Shown piece after piece: positions 7,447 to 16,101 of a stretch of 64,000 bases of DNA. The stretch's first letter is position 1. Every line of letters begins with the position of its first letter. Both the position numbers and the translations under genes were made by a program. The notes below the pieces were generated by a model. That model searched no databases. It had not been told where the DNA came from and saw nothing but the letters and a program-made list of their open reading frames with translations. Source of the DNA: Chloroflexota bacterium (GTDB taxonomy: Bacteria > Chloroflexota > Anaerolineae > Promineifilales > Promineifilaceae); contig JAJRVV010000245.1 of NCBI GenBank assembly GCA_024277135.1, positions 1-64,000 of the forward strand, written 5' to 3'.

Positions 7447-8234
7447 GTTTTGGATTTTGGATTGGGGCGCTGGCGGCGTTGACGGGCGGCTTCAAACAGG
7501 ATGACGGCGGCGGCGACGGCCGCGTTGAGGGATTCGGTGGCGGCGTGCATGGGGATGGTGAGACGGCCGTCGGCGATGGCCTGGGCCGCTTGTCCTGGCC
7601 CGCGCGCTTCGTTGCCGATGGTGAGGGCGGCCGGGGTGGTCCAGTTGACGGCCGTGTACGTTTGTTCGCCATCGGCGGCGGCGATCCAGGTTTGCATCTC
7701 CCCGGTTAGCTGCTCAATTTGCGACCAATCTACCTGATGGATGGGCAGACGCAGGTGAGCGCCCATGCCGCCGCGCACCACTTTGGGATTAGTCGCATCC
7801 ACGCAGCCAGGGGCCAGCAGCACGCCTTCTACCCCGGCGGCGGCGGCGGTGCGCAACATGGTTCCCAGGTTGCCGGGGTTGGCGATGGCGTCGAGGATGA
7901 GGAGCAGGGACGGCCGTTCGGGTAAGGGCTGGGGCGTGTTCTTGACCACCGCCAGCGCGCCCGGAGCCGTTTCGGTATCGCTCATGAGGCGCATCAATTC
8001 ATCGCTGACAACCTGCATGGGCGCCGGGATTTGTTGTAGAATAGGGGTGGAAACGGCCGTGTTGAGCCACTGCTCCGTACACAAAATCAACAGCGCCTGG
8101 GCCGGCCATTGCGCCAACTCCGACAGCCACCGCGTCCCCTCAACCACAAACGCCCGCTCTCGCCGCCGGAACCGCCGTTCTGCCTGGAGCCGCTTGACAT
8201 ATTTTACCTTTGGATTTGCCGGGCTGCTGATCAT
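7443..8234 (-). CDS. TrmH/SpoU-family RNA 2'-O-methyltransferase
   Basis: A 263-aa SPOUT-class methyltransferase that would 2'-O-methylate rRNA or tRNA using SAM. The N-terminus 'SSPANPKVKYVKRLQ...RRRERAFVVEGTR' is the RNA-binding region typical of rRNA members (RlmB/TsnR-like). The catalytic knot carries motif 1 'ILDAIANPGNLGTMLRTAAAAG', motif 2 'ALTIGNEARGPG' and motif 3 'IPMHAATESLNAAVAAAVILFE'. All signature residues (N..N.G...R, GNE..G, SLN) are present. The gene overlaps the convergent hypothetical gene by four bases at its 3' end. The exact RNA target cannot be assigned. Confidence 0.92.
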   Translation of the reverse strand: MISSPANPKVKYVKRLQAERRFRRRERAFVVEGTRWLSELAQWPAQALLILCTEQWLNTAVSTPILQQIPAPMQVVSDELMRLMSDTETAPGALAVVKNTPQPLPERPSLLLILDAIANPGNLGTMLRTAAAAGVEGVLLAPGCVDATNPKVVRGGMGAHLRLPIHQVDWSQIEQLTGEMQTWIAAADGEQTYTAVNWTTPAALTIGNEARGPGQAAQAIADGRLTIPMHAATESLNAAVAAAVILFEAARQRRQRPNPKSKT

Positions 8235-8238
8235 AAAG

Positions 8239-8270
8239 CAATGAACAATGAGTAATGAGTAATGAGTAAT
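8239..8270. repeat. Heptamer repeats (NAATGAR)
   Basis: Four tandem 7-mers plus a partial: caatgaa, caatgag, taatgag, taatgag, taat. Related heptamers occur at 16891-16918 and, on the other strand, at 33291-33332. Confidence 0.7.
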
Positions 8271-8357
8271 TTTTTGCCTTCATCCTTATTGTATCTTTTT
8301 TGCCGGGAGCGGGTTAATATACCTGAAGCTTGTTGAAGAAATCGAAAGGAGATGTGA

Positions 8358-9194
8358 ATGGGTCAAATCAAAGGTCTTTATAAATTGAGCCGGCCGATGT
8401 CCACTTTGTCCGGAGTGTTGGCGGTGGTTTTAGGCGGCTATGTAGCCCGTACCGGCGAGTGGAGCAAGATTGTGTTGGCGGCATTGGTGACGATGATCGT
8501 TTCGGCGTCAGCTAATGCGTGGAATGATTATCTGGATTTGGAAATTGACCGGATCAATCAACCGCAACGGCCGTTGCCCTCCGGTCAGGTGCAGCCACGA
8601 ACCGCTTACGTTTTCTCGCTGACGTTAGCTATCCTGTCTCTGGTGATGGCTACTTTCATCAATTTGCCCTCATTTTTGATTGTGCTGGCGGCCAATGCGC
8701 TGCTGTACATTTACTCTTTGCGCCTGAAAAGCACAGTGTTGCTGGGCAATGCTACGGTGGCTTTCATCTCCGCCACCAGCGTGATGTATGGCGGCGTCGC
8801 CGCCGGTAATGTGATGCCGACGTTGTGGCTGGCGGCGATCATCATGGTGGCGATTATGGGGCGCGAGGTGTTGAAGACGCTGGCGGATTATGAAGGGGAT
8901 TTGGCGCAGCGGGTGCGCACAGTGGCTACCGTTTGGGGACGGCGTTGGGCGCGGGTGGTGTTCTACGTTTTGGTGGGCATGAGCGTCATTATGATGATGA
9001 CGCCTTATTTGTTCCGGGTTTATCGCCCGGTGTATGCTTATGTGGTGGCGCTGGGGGTTTACCCGGTGGTCTTTTACATCGCTTTACGGGTGACACGGGA
9101 GCGCGCCGGCCCGCAGTTGGAACGGCTGAGCCAGTTGATGAAATATGACTTTATGATCTGGTTTCTGGCGGTTGTGTTAGGTGCGGCCGGGTAA
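8358..9194 (+). CDS. UbiA-family prenyltransferase (GGGP geranylgeranyltransferase-like)
   Basis: A 278-aa integral membrane prenyltransferase with about eight hydrophobic helices. The first Asp-rich motif 'NDYLDLEIDRINQPQRPLPSG' is intact and resembles digeranylgeranylglyceryl-phosphate synthase (NDxxDxxxDxxNxPxRPxPSG) more than quinone-type UbiA. The second motif region is 'VLKTLADYEGDLAQRVRTVATVWG', close to the family's DxxxD. It would transfer a polyprenyl group to an acceptor at the membrane; the acceptor (glycerol-lipid, quinone ring, other) is not determined. A near-perfect ribosome binding site, 'aaaggagatgtga', precedes the ATG. It is isolated, with no other prenyl-lipid genes nearby. 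Confidence 0.85.
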   Translation: MGQIKGLYKLSRPMSTLSGVLAVVLGGYVARTGEWSKIVLAALVTMIVSASANAWNDYLDLEIDRINQPQRPLPSGQVQPRTAYVFSLTLAILSLVMATFINLPSFLIVLAANALLYIYSLRLKSTVLLGNATVAFISATSVMYGGVAAGNVMPTLWLAAIIMVAIMGREVLKTLADYEGDLAQRVRTVATVWGRRWARVVFYVLVGMSVIMMMTPYLFRVYRPVYAYVVALGVYPVVFYIALRVTRERAGPQLERLSQLMKYDFMIWFLAVVLGAAG

Positions 9195-9389
9195 CGCTGT
9201 GTTCACCGGCTGGCAGCAGTAAACTACAATTTTCGCGGATGATTAGTACCTTAAAAAACGCGCGATCTCGCTCGTCCGCGCGCAATATTTGTTAGGCAAG
9301 AACGACACAACCTACTCATTACAATTGTTGAGAACAGTCTGCGATAGACTTGTCTTTTTGCCAACAGTTTTTGCCATTAAGATTTACGG

Positions 9390-9514
9390 CATGGTTCATT
9401 TTGAGCCAAACCATCTTTACAAATTGTAGGACGATTTTGCAAATCGTTCCCTGGGCGATTTACAAAATCGCCCTACAAAGTTGTTAAGTAGGCTTTCTGG
9501 TTTTTTGAACCATG
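9390..9514. repeat. Nested palindromic repeat
   Basis: Outer arms catggttca (9390-9398) and tgaaccatg (9506-9514) enclose two hairpins: acgattt-tgc-aaatcgt and gggcgattt-aca-aaatcgccc. The second hairpin recurs at 53980-54000. The intergenic stretch 9195-9520 shows no gene; its first 190 bases hold nothing else I recognise. Confidence 0.65.
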
Positions 9515-9520
9515 CCAGAT

Positions 9521-9799
9521 TTACGCTTGGTGAGCTTCCATGTAGGCTCTCAACAGCGTGTTTATTTTCGTTTGGTATCCGCGTCCCTGCGCGCGAAACC
9601 ACTCCAGAACATCATTATCAACCCGTATGGTAATCTGCTGTTTTTTTTGCGTAGGTTTTAGACCGCGACGAACAACAGCTTTAGCAAACATTTCAGGAGT
9701 AATCTCAGGTACATCAGATAGGTCAATATCTTCATCTTGCATGGCATCCAACCGTTCCCAGTCAGTAAGTGACTTGTTTGAAGTATGTGATTTGTTCAT
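9521..9799 (-). CDS. brnA: BrnA antitoxin
   Basis: A 92-aa antitoxin of the BrnA family. The C-terminus 'QQITIRVDNDVLEWFRAQGRGYQTKINTLLRAYMEA' is a classic BrnA ribbon-helix-helix signature (beta strand ITIRVD, then 'D.LEWF..QG.GYQT.IN.LLR.YM'). The N-terminal part with 'DIDLSDVPEITPEMFAKAVVRRG' is the family's toxin-wrapping arm. ATG 9799 ('MNKSHTSNK') is taken as the start; the longer ORF would run further into the toxin gene. It overlaps the 3' end of brnT by 38 bp. It neutralises the toxin and probably represses the operon promoter at 10047-10075. Confidence 0.92.
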   Translation of the reverse strand: MNKSHTSNKSLTDWERLDAMQDEDIDLSDVPEITPEMFAKAVVRRGLKPTQKKQQITIRVDNDVLEWFRAQGRGYQTKINTLLRAYMEAHQA

Positions 9800-10040
9800 A
9801 TTTTGTTGCCTTTCTAGCTGAAATGATTCGGGTAATTGCGCCTCGTTCGGTATGGACAACGGCAATGACGCGGCCTTTCAGCAAACCGAATGTGATAAAC
9901 CGTTGCTCGCCGTAGTCAAAGCGGTTATCTTCAACAGTAACAATGTCCCTGTCAAAGATAGTCATCGCATCCTCAAAATCAATTGCATGATTTCGAACAT
10001 TGGCAAGCCGTTTATCCTCATCCCAATCAAACTCTTGCAT
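9762..10040 (-). CDS. brnT: BrnT ribonuclease toxin
   Basis: A 92-aa BrnT/DUF497 toxin. The segments 'FDWDEDKRLANVRNHAIDFEDAMTIFD', 'GEQRFITFGLLKGRVIAVVHTERG' and 'ITRIISARKATKYEQITY' match the family along its whole length, including the SAR.A active-site region, which the first BrnT in this window has altered. BrnT proteins cleave RNA and halt growth when the antitoxin is lost. It is the first gene of a two-gene operon with a strong promoter whose -10 box lies six bases from the ATG. The C-terminal ~12 residues after 'ARKATKYEQ' overlap the antitoxin gene. Confidence 0.93.
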   Translation of the reverse strand: MQEFDWDEDKRLANVRNHAIDFEDAMTIFDRDIVTVEDNRFDYGEQRFITFGLLKGRVIAVVHTERGAITRIISARKATKYEQITYFKQVTY

Positions 10041-10046
10041 AACTGA

Positions 10047-10075
10047 ATTGTAACTACAAATAGTCGTTATATCAA
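10047..10075 (-). promoter_or_regulatory. Sigma70-like promoter of the second brnTA operon
   Basis: Minus strand: -35 TTGATA (10070-10075), 17-bp spacer, -10 TACAAT (10047-10052), six bases (TCAGTT), then the brnT ATG at 10040. This layout predicts a leaderless transcript, as at the first brnTA operon. Confidence 0.75.
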
Positions 10076-10140
10076 GTGTGGGTTTGCTGGGGATATCCTG
10101 AACCTTCTCTGCCTAACTCGGTTAGCTGGCAACTAAAGCG

Positions 10141-10176
10141 GCGGAAGGGCGGATCATCATCGCCCTTCCGCTTTTT
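10141..10176 (+). terminator. Rho-independent terminator-like hairpin at the ppk 3' end
   Basis: Perfect 11-bp stem gcggaagggcg / cgcccttccgc with a 9-nt loop, followed by TTTTT on the plus strand. The ppk stop codon (minus strand) falls in the loop and its last codons lie in one arm. The T-run serves plus-strand transcription, although no plus-strand gene precedes it. Confidence 0.5.
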
Positions 10177-12268
10177 CTTTGGCCAGGGGATGGGGGACAC
10201 GGCCGTTCAGGAACCAGTTCTGGCTGTTAAATGGTGTTTGACCATCTTCCAAAAGGGTGTGGCGGGGCAGGTAACGGCCGTCGGGCTGGAGCAGGCTCCC
10301 TTTTTCGGTGTCGTTGAGATATACCTGCAAGATATTGTCTACAATGCTCTGACGCATCTCTGGGTTTTCAATCGGGAACAGCACTTCTACCCGCCGGTCA
10401 ATGTTGCGCGGCATCAGGTCGGCGCTGCCGGTGTACATGTCTGACTGGCCCTGGTTGTGGAAATAGTAAATGCGGCTGTGTTCCAGGAAACGGCCGACGA
10501 CGCTGATGACGCGGATATTCTGGCTCACGCCGGGCAACCCTGGCCGCAAACAGCAGATACCGCGCGCGATCAAGTCTACTTTCACCCCGGCCTGGGAAGC
10601 CCGGTACAAGGCGCGGATGATGGGGGCGTCCACCAATGAGTTGCACTTGAAAATGAGACGGCCGTTTTCGCCATGTTCAATCTCTTTTTCGATGAGGGCT
10701 ATAAAATGACGACGCATATTCACTGGCGCGACCAGGAATTTGCGGTACTCATCTTGCCGGGAGTAGCCGGTTAGATAGTTAAAAATTTCGGTGGCGTCCG
10801 CCCCAAAATCATCATTGCGCGTCATAAAGCCCAAATCGGTGTACAACCGGGCTGTCACCGTGTTGTAATTGCCGGAGGAAAGATGGACATAGCGGCGAAT
10901 CCCGTCCCGCCCTTTACGCACCACCAGGCATACTTTGCAGTGGGTTTTCAGGCCAATCAAGCCATACACCACATGGACGCCCACTTTTTCCATCGCTTTG
11001 GCCCATTCGATATTCGTCTCCTCATCAAATCGGGCTTTTAGTTCCAGCAGCGCCGCCACCTGCTTGCCATTGTCGCGGGCGCGCATCAACGCCCGCACAA
11101 TCGGCGGGTTTGGCCCCACCCGGTACAGCGTCATTTTGATAGCCATCACCTGGGGATCGTCGGCGGCGGCGTTGACGAAATCTACCACCGGTAAAAAACT
11201 GTCGTAGGGATGGTGCAGCAAAATATCCTGTCGATCTAAGATGCTGAAAATGTTGTCGCCAAAGCGCAATGGGCCGGGTAAGTCTGGCTTAATGGTGGGG
11301 TCTTTGAGTCCCGGCCGTTCTAATTTGTGCAATTCCCACAAGCTGCTTAACCCCAGCGGGCCGCTGGTGGTATACACGTCAAATGCGCCGATGCGCAGGT
11401 TGGAAATGAGGAGTTGGCGAATATCTTCCGGCGTGTTTTCAGCGATTTCCAGCCGCACCACCGAACCAAAGTGACGTTGGCGCAGGCTCTCTTCCATGGT
11501 CAACAACAAATCATCCGCTTCTTCTTCCTGGATTTCCATGTCGGTGTTGCGCGTCACCCGGAAGGGGTAGGCGGCGACGACTTGGATGCCGGGAAACAGG
11601 CGGCTGAGATTGGCGGCGATGATTTGTTCTACCCAGACAAACTTTTGCACGGCCGGCATCAACAAATCATCCGGATCGAGCGGTTTAAGCGGAACCAGCC
11701 GGGGCAAGGCGGCGGGCACTTTGACGCGGGCAAAATGGGTTTCGTCCGCTTCGGCATCGTAAACGACGACGGCCAAATTGAGGCTTAAGTTGGAGATGTG
11801 GGGAAAGGGATGGCCGGGATCGAAAGCGAGGGGGGTCAATACCGGGAAGATTTCCCGCTCAAAGTATTCGCTCAACCGTTTTTGTTGGCGGCTTTTTAAG
11901 TCGCTGAAATTGAGGACGTGAATACCGGCTTTTTTTAGCTGGGGGTGCAGTTCTTCTTTCCAGCAGCGGGCGGCGTCGGCAAATAGTTGGGTGACGGCGC
12001 GGTGGATAGCGACCAGTTGTTCGCGGGGAGAGAGGCCGTCGGGCGGCCGTTTGTCAATGCCCAGCAACACTTGCTGTTTTAAGCCGGAGACGCGCACCAT
12101 GAAAATCTCGTCCATGTTGGCGGAGAAGATGGCCAGGAATTTGGCTCGTTCCAACAGGGGGTGGTTGTCGTTGGCGGCTTCGTTGAGGACGCGCCGGTTA
12201 AATTCTATTTGGCTCAGTTCGCGGTTGATGTATAAGCTGGGGTCGGTTAACTCGATTTCTTTACTCAT
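10157..12268 (-). CDS. ppk1: Polyphosphate kinase 1
   Basis: A 703-aa enzyme that polymerises the gamma phosphate of ATP into polyphosphate, acting at the membrane or in the cytoplasm. The family's four domains are evident. The N domain is 'SLYINRELSQIEFNRRVLNEAAND...RAKFLAIFSANMDEIFMVRV'; the head domain includes 'FPVLTPLAFDPGHPFPHISNLSLNLAV'. Two C-terminal domains carry catalytic histidine signatures: 'THCKVCLVVR...YVHLSSGNYNTVTARLYTDLG' and 'HSRIYYFHNQGQSDMYTGSADLMPRNIDRRVE'. Length is normal. The gene appears monocistronic; no phosphate-uptake or exopolyphosphatase gene is adjacent. The 3' end lies within a terminator-like hairpin. Confidence 0.97.
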   Translation of the reverse strand: MSKEIELTDPSLYINRELSQIEFNRRVLNEAANDNHPLLERAKFLAIFSANMDEIFMVRVSGLKQQVLLGIDKRPPDGLSPREQLVAIHRAVTQLFADAARCWKEELHPQLKKAGIHVLNFSDLKSRQQKRLSEYFEREIFPVLTPLAFDPGHPFPHISNLSLNLAVVVYDAEADETHFARVKVPAALPRLVPLKPLDPDDLLMPAVQKFVWVEQIIAANLSRLFPGIQVVAAYPFRVTRNTDMEIQEEEADDLLLTMEESLRQRHFGSVVRLEIAENTPEDIRQLLISNLRIGAFDVYTTSGPLGLSSLWELHKLERPGLKDPTIKPDLPGPLRFGDNIFSILDRQDILLHHPYDSFLPVVDFVNAAADDPQVMAIKMTLYRVGPNPPIVRALMRARDNGKQVAALLELKARFDEETNIEWAKAMEKVGVHVVYGLIGLKTHCKVCLVVRKGRDGIRRYVHLSSGNYNTVTARLYTDLGFMTRNDDFGADATEIFNYLTGYSRQDEYRKFLVAPVNMRRHFIALIEKEIEHGENGRLIFKCNSLVDAPIIRALYRASQAGVKVDLIARGICCLRPGLPGVSQNIRVISVVGRFLEHSRIYYFHNQGQSDMYTGSADLMPRNIDRRVEVLFPIENPEMRQSIVDNILQVYLNDTEKGSLLQPDGRYLPRHTLLEDGQTPFNSQNWFLNGRVPHPLAKEKAEGR

Positions 12269-12416
12269 AGGATTGATTGGTTGTGGGTAGACGGCCGTAA
12301 AGCCTCAATTTATCTCTCCTATTAACTGTATAAAGGAATTAGCTACTTGTCTACCCCTTCATAGCCCAATTTCAAAATCTATGGAATTTGAGCGCCATAA
12401 AATTCTCATAAATCTC

Positions 12417-12444
12417 TTACACTTTGAATTAAACGTGCTATAAT
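12417..12444 (+). promoter_or_regulatory. Promoter of the sdhCDAB operon
   Basis: -35 TTACAC (12417-12422), 16-bp spacer, -10 TATAAT (12439-12444). It precedes sdhC by a ~165-base untranslated leader. The rest of the 12269-12615 gap shows no gene and no riboswitch I can recognise. Confidence 0.55.
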
Positions 12445-12615
12445 CCGCGCCTGTATATTTTTAGGTAATTGCAGACGCAACCCAATTACGGAGTAAATGG
12501 CATTGACGAACAATCATTGCATCAGTGGCACAGCCTGTTTTCGCAAATGTGAAACGACGATACCTCTCAACTATTTTCCCCTTCAATCCTTTAACCATAC
12601 GGAGGACTTAGCTTT

Positions 12616-13071
12616 ATGTCAACATTAATTCTCACGATCCGCGAAAGCGCCCGTTATCGCGGCCGTAGCGGGCATCTAAGCTGGATCGCTCACCGCTTGT
12701 CTGGTTTGGCGATACTTAGCTTTCTACTCATCCACGTTTGGGACACGGCCAACGCTAACTTTTTTCCTGACGTGTATAGATGGTCTGTAGAATTGTTCAA
12801 GCACCCGCTTTTTACTTTGGGCGAAATCGGCCTGGTGGCGGCCGTGATCTACCATGCTTTCAACGGCATCCGCATCACAATTTTGGATTTCAAACCAGAG
12901 TGGTGGAAATACCAGAATCGCAGCGCGATCATAGCCTGGACATTGTTCCTGGTTGTTTTTGTGCCCATCGGCATCCTCATGGTAAATGGGATGTTCCATT
13001 TCTGTGCTGAATTGACCGGAGAGGGCAGCAGTTGCTGGACGCTGCCCCAGTTGAGTGATTATTTGCAATAA
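12616..13071 (+). CDS. sdhC: Succinate dehydrogenase cytochrome b556 subunit
   Basis: A 151-aa membrane anchor of respiratory complex II. Three transmembrane helices are visible. The first contains 'WIAHRLSGLAILSFLLIHVWDTA', with the HR-SG motif that contacts heme and quinone; the second contains 'HAFNGIRITILDF', with a heme-ligand-type histidine. A strong ribosome binding site (acggaggac) precedes the ATG at 12616. It is the first gene of sdhCDAB, 12 bases before sdhD. A promoter with TATAAT lies upstream at 12417-12444, leaving a leader of about 165 bases. Confidence 0.93.
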   Translation: MSTLILTIRESARYRGRSGHLSWIAHRLSGLAILSFLLIHVWDTANANFFPDVYRWSVELFKHPLFTLGEIGLVAAVIYHAFNGIRITILDFKPEWWKYQNRSAIIAWTLFLVVFVPIGILMVNGMFHFCAELTGEGSSCWTLPQLSDYLQ

Positions 13072-13083
13072 GGAGCAGAAGAT

Positions 13084-13485
13084 ATGGCTACATATTCAGG
13101 TGTTACCCATCGTAAGGTCAAAGTTCAGGGCAATTTCGAGCGTTACGCTTTTATGTTCATGCGTTTTTCTGGCGTTTTGTTGCTGGTACTGGCTGTTGGC
13201 CACATAGCCATTCAGCATGTGGTCAATAATGTGCATAATCTGACCATTCAGTTTGTGGCTGAACAGTGGAATTCGTGGGGCTGGAAAGCGTATGACTTAC
13301 TCTTGCTGATTTTTGCCTTTACGCACGGCATCAATGGTTTACGCAATGTGTTGGAAGATTATGTGCATAATCCCAAAGCGATCAAGGTGATTAATACGTT
13401 ACTGGCTGTTTTTGTGGTTGTGACGATTTTATGGGCGGGGTATGCGATTGCCACTTTTGACTCTGCGCCCTTCCTCAACAACTAA
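13084..13485 (+). CDS. sdhD: Succinate dehydrogenase hydrophobic membrane anchor subunit
   Basis: A 133-aa protein with three transmembrane helices, the second anchor subunit of complex II. 'MRFSGVLLLVLAVGHIAIQHVVNN' (helix 1) and 'AFTHGINGLRNVLEDYVHNP' (helix 2) are the family's quinone/heme-facing segments. It lies between sdhC and sdhA with short spacers, so its identity rests on both context and motifs. An 'aaggagcagaagat' ribosome binding site precedes the ATG. Together SdhC and SdhD hold SdhAB at the membrane and pass electrons to the quinone pool. Confidence 0.92.
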   Translation: MATYSGVTHRKVKVQGNFERYAFMFMRFSGVLLLVLAVGHIAIQHVVNNVHNLTIQFVAEQWNSWGWKAYDLLLLIFAFTHGINGLRNVLEDYVHNPKAIKVINTLLAVFVVVTILWAGYAIATFDSAPFLNN

Positions 13486-13500
13486 TAAAGGAAATAAATC

Positions 13501-15288
13501 ATGGCGGAGATTAAAGTACACCAATTTGACGCAGTCATCGTTGGCGCGGGCGGGGCCGGTTTGATGGCGGCCCTTTATGCCGGCAAGTCGGCCAATGTGG
13601 CGGTGCTTTCTAAATTGTATCCGACCCGATCCCATACCGGCGCGGCCCAGGGCGGCGTTGGCGCGGCATTGGGCAACATTGAAGAGGATTCCTGGGAATG
13701 GCACGCTTATGACACGGTAAAGGGATCGGATTATCTGGCTGACCAGGACGCGGTAGACGTGTTGTGCCAGGAGGCAATCAACACAGTCATCGAACTGGAA
13801 CACATGGGGCTGCCTTTTGACCGTTTCCCGAATGGGAAAATATCCCAACGCCGGTTTGGCGGGCATACGAACAAAGATACCGGCAAGCCGGTGACACGGG
13901 CCTGCCATGCCGCCGACCGTACCGGCCACATGATTTTGCAGACGCTTTATCAGCAGTGCATCAAAAATGATGTCAATTTCTTCGATGAGTTTCATGTGGT
14001 GGATTTGATTCGAGTAGATGAGACGGTGCGCGGCGTGGTGGCAATTGAGATGGCCACGGGCGAGTTTCATGTGTTCCACAGCAAAGCGGTGATGTTTGCC
14101 ACTGGCGGTTGGGGGCGTGTGTGGGAAGTCACTTCCAATGCTCATTCGCTGACCGGCGATGGCCCGGCAATTTGCCTGCGGCGCGGGATTCCATTGCAGG
14201 ATATGGAGTTTTTCCAATTTCACCCGACCGGGATTTACAAGTTGGGCATCCTGATCACGGAAGGGGTGCGCGGCGAAGGCGGCGTGCTTATCAACGGTGA
14301 AGGCGAGCGGTTCATGGAAGTGCGCGGGTATGCGCCGAATATCAAGGATTTGGCCAGCCGAGATGTGGTGAGCCGGGCGATTTATCTGGAGGTGAAGGCG
14401 GGTCGCGGCATCAACGGCCAGAAGTATGTGCATCTGGATGTGACGCCGGAGGTGGTGAATCATTATTATGAGAAGGATGGCGAAGATCGGCGGATTGACC
14501 GGGCGTATATTGAAGCGAAATTGCCGGACATCGCTGACTTTACGCGGACGTACCTGGGCGTGGACCCGGTGACGGAGCCAATGCCGGTGCAGCCGACGGC
14601 GCATTATGGTATGGGCGGGATTCCTACGGATGTAAACGGCCGTGTCCTCATAGACGCGAACAAAACCTTCCTACCCGGCCTTTATGCGGCTGGCGAGGTG
14701 GCTTGCGTCTCCGTGCATGGGGCTAACCGACTGGGGACGAACTCGCTCACCGACCTGGTGGTGTTTGGCAAATTGGCGGGCAAGGATATGGCGACTTATT
14801 GCGAGTCGGCTGAGATGCTGCCATTGCCGGATGGCGCCGCTGCTGAGGTGATTGCCGAATTTGAACGAATTCGTCAGAGCAAAGGCGGCGTCAGCCCGAC
14901 TGATTTGCGTAAGCGGATGCAGGAAACGATGACGGAGAATGTGAGCGTTTTCCGTACCGAAGAGACGATGAAGGCGGCTCTGGATGAGTTGAAAGAGCTG
15001 CGCGCCCAGTACCAGAGTGTGGAGATTCAAGACAAGGGTAAGACCTTTAATACCGATATTCTGGAAGCATGGGAATTGGGTTGTTTGTTGGAGATCGCCG
15101 AAGTGACGGCCGTTTCCGCCTACACCCGCCCTGAAAGCCGCGGCGCCCATGCCCGCGACGACTTCCCCAAACGGAATGATGTAGATTGGTTGAAGCATAC
15201 CTTGTGTCACCGGGATGGGGATGGCTACCGTCTGGATTACAAGCCAGTTACCCTGGGCCGTTACGAACCAAAAGAACGGGTTTATTAA
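13501..15288 (+). CDS. sdhA: Succinate dehydrogenase flavoprotein subunit
   Basis: A 595-aa catalytic subunit oxidising succinate to fumarate on covalently bound FAD. N-terminal dinucleotide fold '[18 protein letters not shown]', then '[19 protein letters not shown]', containing the His that carries the FAD. Substrate-domain motifs are '[25 protein letters not shown]' and '[12 protein letters not shown]'; the Cap/C-terminal part has '[13 protein letters not shown]' and '[31 protein letters not shown]'. '[16 protein letters not shown]' is the conserved C-terminal RxxHxRxD region. Third gene of sdhCDAB, 15 bp from both neighbours. Confidence 0.97.
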   Translation: MAEIKVHQFDAVIVGAGGAGLMAALYAGKSANVAVLSKLYPTRSHTGAAQGGVGAALGNIEEDSWEWHAYDTVKGSDYLADQDAVDVLCQEAINTVIELEHMGLPFDRFPNGKISQRRFGGHTNKDTGKPVTRACHAADRTGHMILQTLYQQCIKNDVNFFDEFHVVDLIRVDETVRGVVAIEMATGEFHVFHSKAVMFATGGWGRVWEVTSNAHSLTGDGPAICLRRGIPLQDMEFFQFHPTGIYKLGILITEGVRGEGGVLINGEGERFMEVRGYAPNIKDLASRDVVSRAIYLEVKAGRGINGQKYVHLDVTPEVVNHYYEKDGEDRRIDRAYIEAKLPDIADFTRTYLGVDPVTEPMPVQPTAHYGMGGIPTDVNGRVLIDANKTFLPGLYAAGEVACVSVHGANRLGTNSLTDLVVFGKLAGKDMATYCESAEMLPLPDGAAAEVIAEFERIRQSKGGVSPTDLRKRMQETMTENVSVFRTEETMKAALDELKELRAQYQSVEIQDKGKTFNTDILEAWELGCLLEIAEVTAVSAYTRPESRGAHARDDFPKRNDVDWLKHTLCHRDGDGYRLDYKPVTLGRYEPKERVY

Positions 15289-15302
15289 GAGGAGAATGAC
15301 TA

Positions 15303-16025
15303 ATGAAAGCGCTATTACGTATTCGCCGTTTTAACCCGGAAAAGGATAAACAGCCCTGGTGGGGCGAGTATACGCTGGAAGATGTGAACACCAACGACTC
15401 TGTTCTCGATCTGCTCCATCGGGTGAAGTGGGAACAGGATGGCGCGCTGGCTTTGCGCCGCTCCTGCGCGCATGGCGTGTGCGGGTCGGATGCTCTGCGT
15501 ATCAACGGCGCCAACATGCTGGCCTGCAAGACGCTGGTTTCTCGCTTGCCGGCGTCAGGCGATGTGGTCAAGATTCAGGTGGAGCCGCTTTTGGGGCTGC
15601 GGGTGTTGAAAGATTTGATCGTGGACATGGAGCCATTCATGGATCATTACAAGTCGGTGATGCCCTATTTCATCAACAATTCGGCGCCGCCGGCAGACGG
15701 CCGTGAACGACTCCAATCCATCGAAGACCGGGCGCGATTTGACGACACCACCAAGTGCATCTTGTGCGCCGCCTGCACCACCTCCTGTCCCAGCTTCTGG
15801 GCCAATGGCAGCTACATCGGCCCGGCGGCCATCGTCAATGCCCATCGCTTCATCTACGATTCGCGGGATGAGGGGGCGGAAGAGCGGCTGGCGGTGGTGG
15901 GCGATTCCATGGGCGTCTGGCGCTGCCGCACCAATTTCAACTGCACCAATGCCTGCCCGCGTGAAATTGAAGTCACGAAGGCGATTGCTGAAGTGAAGAC
16001 GGTGTTGGCGCGCGGGGTGATTTAG
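15303..16025 (+). CDS. sdhB: Succinate dehydrogenase iron-sulfur subunit
   Basis: A 240-aa electron-transfer subunit of complex II. The N-terminal [2Fe-2S] site reads 'SCAHGVCGSDALRINGANMLAC', with Asp in the third ligand position as in E. coli SdhB. The C-terminal half has the [4Fe-4S] motif 'CILCAACTTSCP' and the cysteines for the remaining clusters in 'CRTNFNCTNACPREIEVTKAI'. It is the last gene of the operon. A clean intrinsic terminator begins about 30 bases after its stop, so the operon ends here. Confidence 0.97.
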   Translation: MKALLRIRRFNPEKDKQPWWGEYTLEDVNTNDSVLDLLHRVKWEQDGALALRRSCAHGVCGSDALRINGANMLACKTLVSRLPASGDVVKIQVEPLLGLRVLKDLIVDMEPFMDHYKSVMPYFINNSAPPADGRERLQSIEDRARFDDTTKCILCAACTTSCPSFWANGSYIGPAAIVNAHRFIYDSRDEGAEERLAVVGDSMGVWRCRTNFNCTNACPREIEVTKAIAEVKTVLARGVI

Positions 16026-16056
16026 GACTTTCGATGGCTGATTGATGAATTTTGAA

Positions 16057-16083
16057 GCCGGTCAAATGTTGACCGGCTTTTTT
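16057..16083 (+). terminator. Intrinsic terminator of sdhCDAB
   Basis: Perfect 9-bp stem GCCGGTCAA / TTGACCGGC with loop ATG, followed by TTTTTT. Confidence 0.9.
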
Positions 16084-16101
16084 ATATCATTGGGAGGCAG
16101 C

